Below, one piece after another: positions 52,196-63,882 of a stretch of 64,000 nt of DNA. The stretch lies in NCBI GenBank assembly GCA_029783825.1, contig JAREIK010003007.1, positions 199,331 to 263,330 on the forward strand, read 5' to 3'. Position numbers and translations under genes: made by a program. This stretch comes from Sapria himalayana (lineage: Eukaryota > Streptophyta > Magnoliopsida > Malpighiales > Rafflesiaceae). Each line of letters begins with the position of its first letter. Within the stretch, counting starts at the first letter, position 1. A model generated the notes under the pieces. It made no database searches. It worked only from the letters and a program-made list of their open reading frames with translations, and had not been told where the DNA came from.

Positions 52196-52250
52196 AATAT
52201 TTGTTTTAATATTTTAATATTAAAACAAATATTAAAATATTTGTTTTAAT
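52196..52250. repeat. AT-rich nested inverted repeat
   Basis: TTGTTTTAATATT and its complement AATATTAAAACAA alternate (52201-52213, 52215-52227 and again at 52241-52250), so the stretch can fold as a stem in two registers. It sits just before repeat X. Function unknown. Confidence 0.55.
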
Positions 52251-52720
52251 ATTTTATCTAATTATGTATTTTAAAGGTTTGTCTTTGTCTATGGATGATT
52301 GATACTTGAAAGACATCTTCTCCTCTTATAACTATAATAACAATATATTATAAATAAATAATTTCAAAAAATACACATACACACACACAAATACAAATTT
52401 ATATTAATAAAGAATAAAATAATTATTTTTATGATTATAAAATTTTTAAAAAGTTTATGCAAATTATTTTGCTGAAATATTTAATTACGATATTTTAATA
52501 TTTGTATTAAAAAACATTAAATAATTATTTAAATACATATAATTATTTTTAAAGATATTTTAATTAATAAATGAACACATATAAAAATTACTACTAATAA
52601 AAAGTTAAAAGAAATAATTGTATGATAAAATAAAAGAAATATATAAAAATATCAAAATTAATGAATAAGCAAGTAAATTTATATTATTTAAAGTAAAAAA
52701 AGTATGACTATAGAAATCTT
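52240..52720 (+). repeat. Repeat X, diverged copy of 62856-63340
   Basis: Shared ordered words with the second copy include 'TTAAAGGT.TGT..TTGTCTAT' (52271 and 62904), 'ATCTTCTC.T.TA' (52315 and 62950), 'TTTGTATTA.AAAACATTA' (52500 and 63117) and 'TATTTTAATTAATAAAT' (52556 and 63168). 'CTAATAAAAA.TTAAAA' is followed by 'ATAATTG' in both. Each copy leads, directly or after a further 540 bp, into a GATA-type array. No coding capacity is visible. Confidence 0.5.
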
Positions 52721-52732
52721 TATCTAACTGTG

Positions 52733-52904
52733 AGTCTATTTGTCTATCTATCCATATATATATATATATCTTTATTTGTTTATATGTCTGACTATCTATC
52801 TATCTGTCTATCTGTCTATCTATCTATCTATTTATCTATCTGTCTATCTATCTATCTATGTGTATATATGTTTATCTATATGTCTATCCATCTAATTATC
52901 TAAT

Positions 52905-52935
<31 letters not shown>

Positions 52936-53230
52936 CTATCTATCTATGTATATATCTATCTATGTATCTATCTAACAGCATGTCTATATATGTGTATATC
53001 TCTCTATCTATCAGTCTCTCTATATATGTGTCTAACTTAATGTCTCATTGTCTGTATATCTATATGTCTGTCTATCTTTCTATTTATCTATCTATCTATC
53101 TATCTAACTCTATATATATTTTTATCTATCTTTCTATCGTTCTATCTATCGATCTTACTATCTATCTATCTATTTATATTTCTATCTATTTATCTATCTA
53201 TTTATATGTCTATCTATCTGGCAATGTATA

Positions 53231-53269
<39 letters not shown>

Positions 53270-54485
53270 GTCTATCAATTTATTTATCTATCTATCTATC
53301 TATTTATCAATATATATATATATATCTATCTATCTATCTATGAATCTATATATCTATATATTCATCTTTGCTTCTTATCTATTAATCTATTTGTCTATCT
53401 ATCTATTTATCTATCTATTTGTCTATCTATATGTCTAACTATCTATTTTTCTATATGTTTATTTCTCTATCAATCAATTTGTCTACATATATGTCTATCT
53501 ATCTATATATTTATTTATATATCTATCAATCTATTTATGTCTCTGTATATAAATCTATCTATCAATTTGTCTATGAATCTATCTAGCAATTTGTCTATTA
53601 ATCTATCTATCAATTTGTCAATCTCTCTATCTATCTATCTATTAATCTCTTTATCAATCTATTTATCTATCTATATAACTATCTATTTGTCTACCTATCT
53701 ATCCAACTACCCACCTATCTATATGTGTAAATATGTAACCATCTAACTAACTAACTATCTGTCTATATTTCTATTTATCTATCAGTCTATCTATGAATCT
53801 ATCTATGTATCTTTCTATTCATCTATCTTTCTATTTATCTATCAATCTATCTATACGTCTATCTTTGCATTTATCTATCTGTATATATATATATACATAT
53901 ATCTTTGTTTATATCTATCTGTCTATTAATCTTTCTTTCTATCTGTGTGTCTATATATTTATCTTTCTATCTTTTCATATATCTTTCTATCTTTCTTTCT
54001 ATCTGTGTATATATTTATTTATCTATCTGTCTATCTGTCAGTCTATCTATCTATTTATCTATCTTTATATCTCAATGTCTATCTGTATGACTATCTTTAT
54101 GTCTATTTGTCTATCTATTTTTCTGTCAATATGATAGTATATCATTCTGTTTATCTATCTCTTTATCTTCCTTTCATTCTTTTTATCTTTCTATCGATTT
54201 ATATATCTATCTATCTTTCTATATGTCTTTGTATCTATCATTCTATCAATGTATATAACTATTTATCTATCTATATATCTATCTATCTATCTATTTATCT
54301 ATCTTTCTATATATCTATTTGCCTATCTATCTATCTATCACACTATCTATAAATCTAGCTATCTTTTTGTCTATCTGTCTATCTATTTGTCTATCTATAG
54401 GATAGTCTATCTTTCTATCTATCTATATTTCTACAGTCTATCTATATGTATACTGTCTATATCTGTCTATTTATCTATTTATCTA
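52733..54485 (+). repeat. (TCTA)n microsatellite array, 1.75 kb
   Basis: An imperfect tetranucleotide array dominated by CTAT/TCTA, with interspersed TGTC (GACA type), TTTA, TTTC and TATA variants, and a (TA)n run at 53234-53263. Open frames up to 158 codons (52962-53438, 53793-54134, 53945-54352 and others) are a trivial result: TCTATCTATCTA has no stop in this strand and reads as repeated Ser-Ile-Tyr-Leu in every frame. Confidence 0.93.
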
Positions 54486-56231
54486 TAGATAGACAAATAG
54501 ATAGACATATTGATAGACAGATGAAACACAAATAGATAGACCATTTGATAGAAAGATAGGTAGTCAGATAGATAAATATCTAGATATATAGATAGATAGA
54601 CAGACAGATAAATAGACTTATTTTTAGATAAATAAATAGAGATATAGTTATACAAATAGATAGATAGAAAGATAGATAAATAGTTAGTTAGATATATAAA
54701 CAGATAGAGTCATATAGATAGACAAATAGATTGATAGATAGATAGACAGACAGATAGATACACAGATAGATAGGCATATAGATAAATAGATAAATAGGTA
54801 GATTGATAGAAATATAGATAGATATATAGACATATAGAAAGACAAAAATATAGACATATAGATAGAGAAATAGATCCTCTGCTAGATTGACAGAAAGAAA
54901 GTCAAATAGAGATATAGATATATAAATAGATGGATAGATAGATAGATAGAAAAATAAATAGATAGATAGATAGACAAATAGATAGTAATATAGATAAACA
55001 TATAGATAAATAGATATATAAATAGAAGTCAGATAGATTAACAGATAGATATATAGATAGATAGATAGACAGACATATAGAATGTCAAATAGACAAATAT
55101 ATAGATAGATAGATAGATAAACTAGAAGATAGACAAATAGATAGATAGAAAAATAGACAAAATTTATAGACAAATAGATAGAGAGATAGATTGTTAGAAA
55201 GGTTGACAATCAAAATGATAAACACATAGATAGAATGATAGAATAACAAATAGATAGATAGAGAGATATAGAGATAGAGAGATAGATAGATATATATATA
55301 TATATATATAAACACAAATAGACAAACAAATAGATATAGAGATATAGAGATAGAGAGATAGATAGATATATATATATATATATAAACACAAATAGACAAA
55401 CAAATAGATAGATAGATAGACAGATAAATAGATATAAAAAAAATAGAAAGATTGATAGAAAAATCTATAGATAGACATAGAGCCAGACAAACATATAGAT
55501 AGATAGATAGATAGACATACACATAGATAGATAGAAAGACAAATAGATATACATTAAAAAAGATTGCTAGATAGATAGATAAAAAGATCATTAGATAGAT
55601 AGATAGACAGACAGATAAATAGATAGATAGATAGACATACAGACAGATAAATAGAAATATAGATAGACATACATACAAATATATAGATAGGTAGACATAT
55701 ATATAGACATATTGATAGATAGATTAATAGATAGATTGATAGATAGATTGATAGAAATATTAATAGAAAGAATGTAGATAGTTTAATAGAAAGATTGATA
55801 GATAGTTTTATAGAAAGATTGATAGACAGATTAATTGATAGATTGATATAAAGATTGATAGATAGATTGATACACAAATTAATTGATAGATTGATACACA
55901 GATTAATTGATAGATTGATATAAAGATTGATAGATAGATTGATAGACAGATAGATTGAAAGATTGATATAAAGATTGATAGAAAGATTTAAAGGATAGAT
56001 TGATAGATAGATTTATATATAGATATATTTACAGAATGAAAGTTAGATAGATAGACAAATATATAAAAAGATAGATAGATTAATAGAGAAATTATTAGAT
56101 AAATAAAAGATAGAATAATTGATTAAAAGATGAATAGACAAATTGATAATTTGATTGACAGATTGATTGATAAACAAATAGTCCAACATATAGATAGATA
56201 AATAGACAGATAGATAGGGAGACAACCAGTC

Positions 56232-56262
<31 letters not shown>

Positions 56263-57867
56263 TAGATAGAAAATTAGTTTGACATATAGATATATACATA
56301 GATAGACATACAGACAAATATATATGCAAATAGCTAGACAGATATACAAATAAATAAACAGATAGATAAACAAATAGATAAAAATATAAACAAATAGATA
56401 GATAGACAGATTGATAGATAGATAGATACATATAAAATTGAAATTTTGATTGATAGATTAATTGATAGACTGATTAATTATTAGTTTGATATGCATATTG
56501 ATAGACATATTAATAAATTGATCGATAAAAAGATTGATAGATGGTTTGAAAGATAAATAGATAGATATATTGATATAGGAATATATAGATAAAAATATAG
56601 ATAAATAGATATATTGATAAATCATTAGATAAATGGATAAATCAATAGATAGATATATAGAAATTAAGATAGATAGAAAGATTGAAAAATAGACAGACAG
56701 ACAGATAAACAGATAGTCAAAAAGATATCAGATATTTAGACAGACAAATAGATAGATAGAATGATAGACAAATTGAAAGAAAGAAAGATAGATATGTAGA
56801 TAGATAGAGAGAGATAGATATAAAAATAGATAAAACATAGATAGACAGATAGATCTCAAAATAGATAGAAAGTTAAATAGATTGATATATAGAAAAAGAT
56901 ATAGACAAAAATGTAGAAAGATAGATAGGCAGATATATAAATTGATATATTGAATGATAAAAAGATAGATAGAGATAGATATACATTTATATATAGACAG
57001 ACAAATACACAAATAGATATACATATAGATAGACAGATAGATAACATACATATATACATATAGATAGGCAGATTGATAGATAAATAGATAGATAGAACAA
57101 AAGATATATAAATATATAGATAAAAATATATATAGATAGATAGATAGAGAAATTGATAGAGAGATGATAGACATATACATAAACAAATAGTTATATAAAT
57201 TGATTGATTGATAGATAATTAGACAGATAAAAGATAGTTTGATGGATTGATAGAAAGATTCTGAATAGACAGATAGATATAAAGACCGATAAATAGATAG
57301 ATAGATAGTTAGATAGATAAAAAGATAGAAAGATAGATAAAAAGATACATCGACAGTTAGATAAATAGATAGATTGATAGATAGATAGACAAATAATAAG
57401 ATATTTTGATAGACATAAGGATAGATAAATAGATAAAGAGATAGATAGATAGATAGACAAAAAGATAGATAGGTAGACAAAAAGATAGACTAATAGATCT
57501 TCCGGATAGATAGTCAGAGAAATAGAAATAGAGATAGATGGATAGATAGACATATATATATAGATAGATATATGGATGGATATATAAGTGGATGGATATA
57601 TAAGTGGATAGATAGACTTATAGTTAGAGGATAGATAGTTGGAGAGATATATAGATAAATAGATAGATTGATGTCTAGACAAATAGATAGAAAGATGCGT
57701 AGAAAGTTAGACAGCAGATTGATAGAAAACTAGATAAATAGATATATATATATATAAACAAATAAAAAGATAGATTAATAGACACATAGATAGAATGATA
57801 ATTAGATAATCAAAAAGATAAATAGATAGACAAATATGCAGATAGACAGACAAATAGATAGATAAAT

Positions 57868-57930
<63 letters not shown>

Positions 57931-58256
57931 GATAGACAGACAGACAGATAGATAGATAGACAAGTAGATAGAACGATAGGAAAATATACAGATTGACAAA
58001 TAGATAGATATAGATATAGATAGACAGATAGATAAATAATTTATTGACAAATATATTGAAATATAGTTAGACATATTGATAGATAGATATATAGATAATC
58101 ACATAGTTAAACCGATAGATTGACATATTGATAGATAGATAGATAGTCAGATAAATATATAAACAAATAGATAATAGAAAGATATACATAAATATATACA
58201 AATTATTAAAAAAATAGATCGATAGATATATTTATAGATTGATAGACAGATAAATC

Positions 58257-58291
<35 letters not shown>

Positions 58292-58733
58292 TGATTGATT
58301 GATCCACATATAGAAATATATTCAAATTGATTAACACATGCAGATTCATAGATAGACAGATAGACAGGATGATAGATAGATATACAAATAGATAGATTGA
58401 CAGATAAAGAGACATCATAGACATACATATAGACATGTAAATCGATAGACACATAGATACACTGATAGATAAATAGATAGACTGATAGATAAATAGATAG
58501 ACTGATAGATAAACTATCAGATAAACTTATAAATATACAAACAGATAGGCAGACAAATAGATAGATAGACAGATACATAGACAGACAGACTAACAGATAG
58601 ATAGATAAATAAATAGATAAATAGATAAATAGAAAGATAGTATATAAAATAAATAGAGAGATAGATAGATAGTTAGATAGATAGATATATAGATAGATAG
58701 CTAGACCGACATAAAGACAGACATATAAATAGA
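54486..58733 (-). repeat. (TAGA)n microsatellite array, 4.25 kb, inverted to the previous one
   Basis: At 54480-54491 (TATCTATAGATA) the array changes strand: TCTA on the left, TAGA on the right. Variants include GACA, GATT (a GATTGATA-rich zone at 55720-56010), AAAGA and long (TA)n runs (57870-57925). Local segments are duplicated, for example 55261-55330 with 55340-55408, and a 20-bp unit three times at 58466-58515. Minus-strand open frames up to 250 codons (56728-57480) are repeat artefacts of the Ser-Ile-Tyr-Leu type, not proteins. Confidence 0.93.
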
Positions 58734-59255
58734 TATTACTATATATGTAATTTGTTTTTTAATAATCTATTTGTATAACCAAATGTTTCTATTTTAATAT
58801 TTTCATGTAAGTGTAGGAAATGAAATATTAAAAGGCCAGGGATGCAGCAGGAGCACAATAATAGAGGTCCCGCTCCAGTTAAATGAACCGAAATAATATT
58901 TTAATTTTTAATGTTTGTAATTTAATTTTGGGTTGTTGTTTATGGGACACGACGAACTGTTCATCATCTCTATCTCTTCTCTCCTTGCAATTTATCATCA
59001 CTGTTCTGTGCTGCATACTGTAAGACTATATTTTGGTTGGTTTAATATGTAACACATAAGTGTTTTCAGGTGTATGTAGCTAGTCGTACTGAGTGACTAG
59101 TGAACCATGTTATTTTCAGTGTTTATTTCACATTTTTCAATCTGTCGTGGTTGGTTACTGGATTGGATATATATATATATATATTGCTTGTTTTGTGTTG
59201 TTTCATGTTGTTTCTATATCTTAATATCACTACTGTGGAAGCACAATTGCACAAC

Positions 59256-59257
<2 letters not shown>
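58734..59257. other. Short non-array spacer between GATA arrays
   Basis: About 520 bp of mixed-composition DNA, including repeat Y (58780-59150) and a (TA)n run near 59169-59183. Overlapping frames at 59100-59327 and 59107-59295 run into the next array and are not convincing genes. Confidence 0.6.
58780..59150 (+). repeat. Repeat Y, diverged copy of 51330-51720
   Basis: Shares the GGTCC block (58855-58890) and the CTAGTCGTACTGAGTGACTAG block (59083-59103) with Y', at similar internal spacing. The latter is itself close to palindromic (CTAGTC...GACTAG). Y lies between two GATA arrays, while Y' lies outside the first array. Confidence 0.5.
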
Positions 59258-59290
<33 letters not shown>

Positions 59291-59507
59291 GATAGACAAA
59301 CAAAAAGGTCATCTTATGAATAGATAGATAGAGAGATAGATAAATAGATATTTAGATAGATAAATAGACAAATAGATAGACTAATAGATAGATAGATAGA
59401 TAGATAGATATACAAATAGCTAGATATATATACAAAAAGATTGATAGACATATTGATAGATAGACAGATAGATAGATCGACATATAGATAGGTAGAAAGA
59501 AACATAG

Positions 59508-59546
<39 letters not shown>

Positions 59547-60075
59547 AAGAGATAGACAGATTAATAAACATATATATATATAAATAGACGGGCATATAGA
59601 TATATAGATATTTGGACATATAGACAGACATATAAATAGATATATATACAACTAATAGATAGACATATAGACAAACATAAATATTGATTGATAGATAGAT
59701 ATATAAATAGATAGACTGATAGGCAGATAGATTGATAGAAAGATAGAAAGACAGATAGACAGATGGATAGATAGATAGATAGGCAAATATATATATAATA
59801 AATAAATAGATAGAGATATAGACAAATATATAGATAGATAGACAAATAAGTAGATAGATAGACAGACAAATAGACATGCAGAATACTAACAGATAGAAAA
59901 ATAGAAAGATAAATAGAAAGATATATAGAAAGATATATAGAAAGAAAAATATAAAGACAGATAAAAACAAAGATAGAAAGATACATAGATAGACAGAAAG
60001 ATGGATTGATGGATAGATAGTTAGAGAGATGGATAGAAAGATGGAAAGATAGATGGATAGATTGTTGGATATATA
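59258..60075 (-). repeat. (TAGA)n microsatellite array, 0.8 kb
   Basis: Begins with a (TA)n run (59258-59285) that passes into TAGA/GACA repeats and ends with GATGGATAGAT variants directly before CACTAAAAG at 60077. Minus-strand open frames of 172 and 218 codons are repeat artefacts. Confidence 0.92.
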
Positions 60076-60819
60076 GCACTAAAAGAAAAATCTCATATAG
60101 CTAAAGAATATTCCCTAGCTAAATGAAGGTTTTCCTTCGCTAAATGGGATATAATGATGGGTTAATGATGGAACCTTTTCTAATCTAAAGTGCCGTCACT
60201 AAAAATTAACCCGGGAAAGACACCCTAGCTAAATAATTTTAGCGACCAAAAATTTACTAGTTAAAATACTGATTTTCCTAGCTAAATTAGCAAGGGAAAA
60301 TTCCCTAGCTAAATTAGCAAAGGAAAACTCCCTATCTATTTTCATTCCAAAACTATTTTCACAATTTTATTTTTTTCAAATAAGTTAATTACATAATTTA
60401 ATATTTTTATATTAAATTGAAAAAAATATAGAAACTATAAATGATAATTTATAATTAACAAAAAATAAAATCATTTAATAAATTATTTTGATACAATAAG
60501 TTACATCTTATTCATTAATATAACAAAATTTTATTACTTCTTATTCATCAATATTTCTACATGATAGTGCATGAAGTATATATATCCATGCATTGATGGT
60601 GCTTTCTCTCCCTTAGCTTCTCTGATCACCATGTTTCTGCTACGACAAAGCTTTCAGATCGGTCGGGGTGCATCATGTCTAGTAAAAAAATTTCACTTAT
60701 ACAAGCTTTGTATGGGGAACAATACAGTACCATATCTCTATGAAATTTAAACCAGTCAATAAAATCAAAATATATAATTAAAAAATGTTATGTTTTAATA
60801 AATATATAATATTATAGTA

Positions 60820-60990
60820 TATGTGTACATATATACTGCAGTGTATATGTACATATATACTAGCATTTTGCTAGTTAGATATATTACTGTAATATATGTA
60901 CATATAAACTACTGTATTATATGTACATATATACTGAGTATATATATACTTATTATATATGTACAAATAATACTATTGTAGTATATGTAC
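60820..60990. repeat. Degenerate TGTACATATATAC repeat cluster
   Basis: About six copies of a palindromic word close to GTATATGTACATATATAC recur every 25-45 bp, alternating with 'CTG.AGTAT' text. They can form several small hairpins. This is probably microsatellite-derived. Confidence 0.5.
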
Positions 60991-61000
60991 ATATACTGAG

Positions 61001-61002
<2 letters not shown>

Positions 61003-61060
<58 letters not shown>
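61003..61060. repeat. (AC)n(TA)n compound microsatellite
   Basis: About 18 AC units (61003-61038) followed by about 12 TA units (to 61060). Confidence 0.95.
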
Positions 61061-61106
61061 GTATATACGTACGTATATACCACATTTATTGCTGTAGTTG
61101 CTACCG

Positions 61107-61250
61107 CTAATTAAAAAATTGGGGCGGGCGATGATGCTCTACTGATGGACTTCCTTGCCAACCACTCATTTTGAGATTGAGCAAGTTTTTGATAAGATGG
61201 TGAGTTTCTTCCCCAAAATGGGACCCGATATTCCTCCTAGCACTCACAGC
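61107..61250 (-). other. Possible exon relic inside the CACTA-like region
   Basis: On the minus strand a TTTTTACAG acceptor-like site near 61252 is followed by about 48 codons with ordinary composition ('AVSARRNIGSHFGEETHHL', later 'MSGWQGSPSVEHHRPP') before a TAG. The frame can be extended upstream to an ATG at 61328, but that part has lower-quality composition. I do not recognise the protein. It could be a terminal exon of a captured gene or of the element's own gene, or a chance frame. Confidence 0.2.
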
Positions 61251-61628
61251 CTGTAAAAATGAGGCAATGTTACATTTTTCCTTTCGATTGAATATAGTTT
61301 TGTGAAATCTAATGAAATTACATGACACTACATGAGCATCGTCATAATCATCATCCTAAGACCTAGTATAATTAGAACCAATCATTGTAGAATCTACAGC
61401 AAGAAATCATATTTCCTCATACATACACTTTGTACCATGTGATAATTACATATTTACACAATTACTAAAAGATTTAAGAACAACCTCTATCTACTTGGCT
61501 AGCCAATACCAGAAATATCTTCATGCCACAGCCTTAGAGATGGTCTAATATCCATGGCTTTTATCACCTGCATCAATAAATAATGCACGATGATGACCAA
61601 ACTAGCCCTAGCAATTATATATTCAAAC

Positions 61629-61656
61629 GTGTGTGTGTGTGTGTCTGTGTGTGTGT
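61629..61656. repeat. (GT)n microsatellite
   Basis: About 14 GT units with one CT interruption. It generates small Cys/Val-rich frames on the plus strand and Thr/His frames on the minus strand, which are not genes. Confidence 0.93.
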
Positions 61657-61717
61657 ATAAATGGGTGTGTATGTATGATAATATATACATGTCTACAAAT
61701 AAATATATGCACCCACT

Positions 61718-61765
61718 TACGTATATACTCGGTATATACATACATATATACCGAGTATATACGTA
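61718..61765. repeat. Perfect 21-bp inverted repeat
   Basis: The left arm 61718-61738 and right arm 61745-61765 are exact complements around a 6-base loop (CATACA). The centre of each arm is CTCGG/CCGAG, so the match is not merely AT alternation. It lies just before the CTACAAGAAAA end at 61797. Confidence 0.85.
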
Positions 61766-62019
61766 CATATAAATATTATCAAATAGCCTCAGATCGCTAC
61801 AAGAAAATATCAATTTAGCTAGGGAATTTTAGATAGGGATCAATCCTTAGCTAAAATGCAAAGGCTTAGCTAGGGAATAGTAAAAGATTTATGATTTTTC
61901 TTAAAAAAAAATAGCAACAGATTATCGAGGGAAAAGTTTTCGTATATTCTACTCAACAAAATCTGGGATATTAGCGACGAAAAATTTTCGATATTTCCGC
62001 TCAATTAAAGTGGTGATTT

Positions 62020-62560
62020 TAGCGACGAATTTAGCAACAGATTTTCCCTTGCTAATAAAATCCTTAATTTAGTGATAGATTTGGCGAAAATTTTTCTTTG
62101 CTAATAAAATCATTGATTTAGCAATGGGGTTTCCCTTGCTAATAAAATCCTTGATTAAGCGACGGATTTAGCGATGGATTTTCCCTTGCTAATAAAATCT
62201 TAGATTTAGCGATGAATTTAGCGAGGAATTTTCCCTTGCTAATAAAATCCTTGATTTAGTGCCAGATTTAGCGACAGATTTTCCCTTGCTAATAAAATCT
62301 TTGATTTATCTACATATTTAGCGATGGATATTCCCTAACTAATAAAATCAGTAATTTAGCTATGGATTTAGTGATGAATTTTCCCCATCTAATAAAAACC
62401 TTATTTTAGCTACTGATTTAGTGAGCGAATATCCCTAGCTAATAAAATCCATAAATTAGTTACGGATTTAGTGACGGAATTTCCCTAGAAATTAAAATTT
62501 TTAATTTTGTGATGGATTTAGCGACATAATTTCTCTAGCTAATTATTAGCGAAGAATTTT
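62020..62560 (+). repeat. ~57-bp tandem repeat array in the CACTA-like subterminal region
   Basis: About nine tandem copies of a unit with two near-repeats (TTTAGCGACGGATTTAGCGA) followed by TTTTCCCTTGCTAATAAAATC. Copy starts are spaced about 55-60 bp apart. The left copies share 'CCCTTGCTAATAAAATC' and the right copies shift to 'CCCTAGCTAATAAAATC', so copies grade along the array. Such arrays are the binding platform for the CACTA TNPA-type protein in known family members. Confidence 0.75.
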
Positions 62561-62855
62561 TCCTAGCTAATTATATCCCGATATAATCTGCCACTAATAT
62601 TTTTGTAATTTCTATCCAAAGAAAAATAGAGATTTTAGCGACGGAATTTCTCTAGATAATTATTTGCGATGGATTTTCCATAGCTAATTTAAGTCCGTCA
62701 CTAAATAATTATCTGAATTTCTTTTTTTATTAGTTTATATACAATTAGAATCGAAAATTCTTTAATTATTTTTTTTTTCAAAATATATGCATTTAGCTAG
62801 GGATTTTTTTAGTTATTTGGGTTAGTTATAAAATCTATTGCTAATCTCCAATGAT

Positions 62856-63340
62856 ATTTTTTAAGCATTATTTATTTTAATATTTTATATAATTTTCTAT
62901 ATTAAAGGTATGTAATTGTCTATATATGAGCGATCCTTGAATTACACAATCTTCTCATATAATAATTTAAATTTGATATTATAAAAAAATAATAAATATA
63001 TAAATACTGATAAAATTTAATATTAAATATGATTTAAATAATTTTTTTTGATTATTATTTAATTAAAATATTATACTTAATTTTATCTGAACTATTTATT
63101 TATGATATTTAAATATTTGTATTACAAAACATTATATAAATTATTATATAATTATAATATTTATAAAATATTTTAATTAATAAATAAAAATTACAACTAA
63201 TAAAAAACTAAAATAAATAATTGTTTGTTTAAAAGAAATTTATAAAATTATATGAATAAATGAATAAATAAGTAAATATTTATAAAAATATAATATAAAA
63301 TATAAAATAATATTTTTAATATTTTATGATTTTTTTCAAA
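62856..63340 (+). repeat. Repeat X', diverged copy of 52240-52720
   Basis: Matches X in order over about 480 bp, as listed for that copy. It follows the CACTA-like text and precedes the array that begins at 63883, with about 540 bp of additional AT-rich sequence between. Confidence 0.5.
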
Positions 63341-63882
63341 ATATAATGACTAAGTTTTAAATTTTTGAATTATAAAATTTAATTTTTAATTTTCATAAAA
63401 TTTAAAAGAAAAAAAAGTTGATATTTTAAGATTAACATATTATTGTTTTAATTACATTAAAAAAATTTTGATGATTTAAAAAATTAATATTTCAGTGTGG
63501 TTATTAAATGAACACTTCAAACATTACGATTTATAATGATTAAAAGATTCAAATTATATGCTTTTATAATTATTTCATATTATATTAATAAAAAATAAAT
63601 TGAATTCTTATAAATTTATAACCATATAATATATATATGTGTATGTGTGTGTGTGAATACTTTATTATTATATAATATAATATTATTTATTTATTAAATA
63701 ATATCATTTATGGTTAAATAGAGATCTGTTTCTATTATTTTATTTAAATTATTTATTTTTTATACTTTTATTTGTCTTATTTTTATATATTTTATTTTAT
63801 AACAGTTGAGTATATATAGTAGGTTTCATAAAAATGCTTTTTATCAAAAAACAAAGCCCACACTCCAAATGGTGCATTTAAT
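63341..63882. other. AT-rich gene-free spacer
   Basis: AT-rich text with a TG run at 63639-63655 and no open frame of note. The last 40 bases before the array (CAAAGCCCACACTCCAAATGG) have higher GC. Nothing recognised. Confidence 0.6.

Larger units (their letters stand above)
50788..52732. other. Gene-free intergenic segment
   Basis: Moderately AT-rich unique-looking DNA. It contains the diverged repeats Y' (51330-51720) and X (52240-52720), a (TA)n run near 51522-51540, an AT-rich inverted repeat at 52196-52250 and a short (AC)n run near 52374-52390. No open frame of 60 codons or more stands out and I recognise no protein, RNA or LTR in it. Confidence 0.6.
60077..62855 (+). mobile_element. 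CACTA-like (En/Spm) element or nested elements, non-autonomous
   Basis: The left edge, CACTAAAAGAAAAAT, starts right after the GATA array and resembles the CACTACAAGAAAA ends of plant CACTA elements. A second such start, CTACAAGAAAATAT, lies at 61797. An inverse-type end (TTTCTTTTTTTATTAG) lies near 62718-62733, and similar text (TTTAGCTAGGGATT) extends to about 62855. Both flanks carry many copies of TTAGCGACGGA/TTCCCTAGCTAA words in both orientations, the subterminal repeats typical of the family. The middle (60380-61790) lacks a recognisable transposase. It holds (AC)n and (TA)n runs, 'TGTACATATATAC' repeats and one weak frame. Exact ends and a 3-bp target duplication cannot be fixed by eye, and two nested elements are possible. 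Confidence 0.6.

Noticed and set aside
51330..59150. Y' and Y as the two LTRs of one retrotransposon enclosing the GATA array
   Set aside because: The copies are too diverged for one insertion, no TG...CA ends or target duplication were found, and no gag or pol text lies between them.
59100..59327. Open frames of 62-75 codons between the GATA arrays
   Set aside because: Two overlapping frames pass into (TA)n and TAGA repeats and share no recognisable domain.
52858..60079. Many long open frames (up to 250 codons) rich in Ser, Ile, Tyr and Leu, resembling membrane proteins
   Set aside because: They are translations of a 4-bp repeat that lacks stops on one strand; every frame gives the same residues and no real domain or codon bias is present.
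61499..61818. Open frames of 60-104 codons around the (GT)n tract
   Set aside because: Their length comes from the dinucleotide repeat and the AT-rich hairpin; the residues are runs of Cys/Val or Thr/His.
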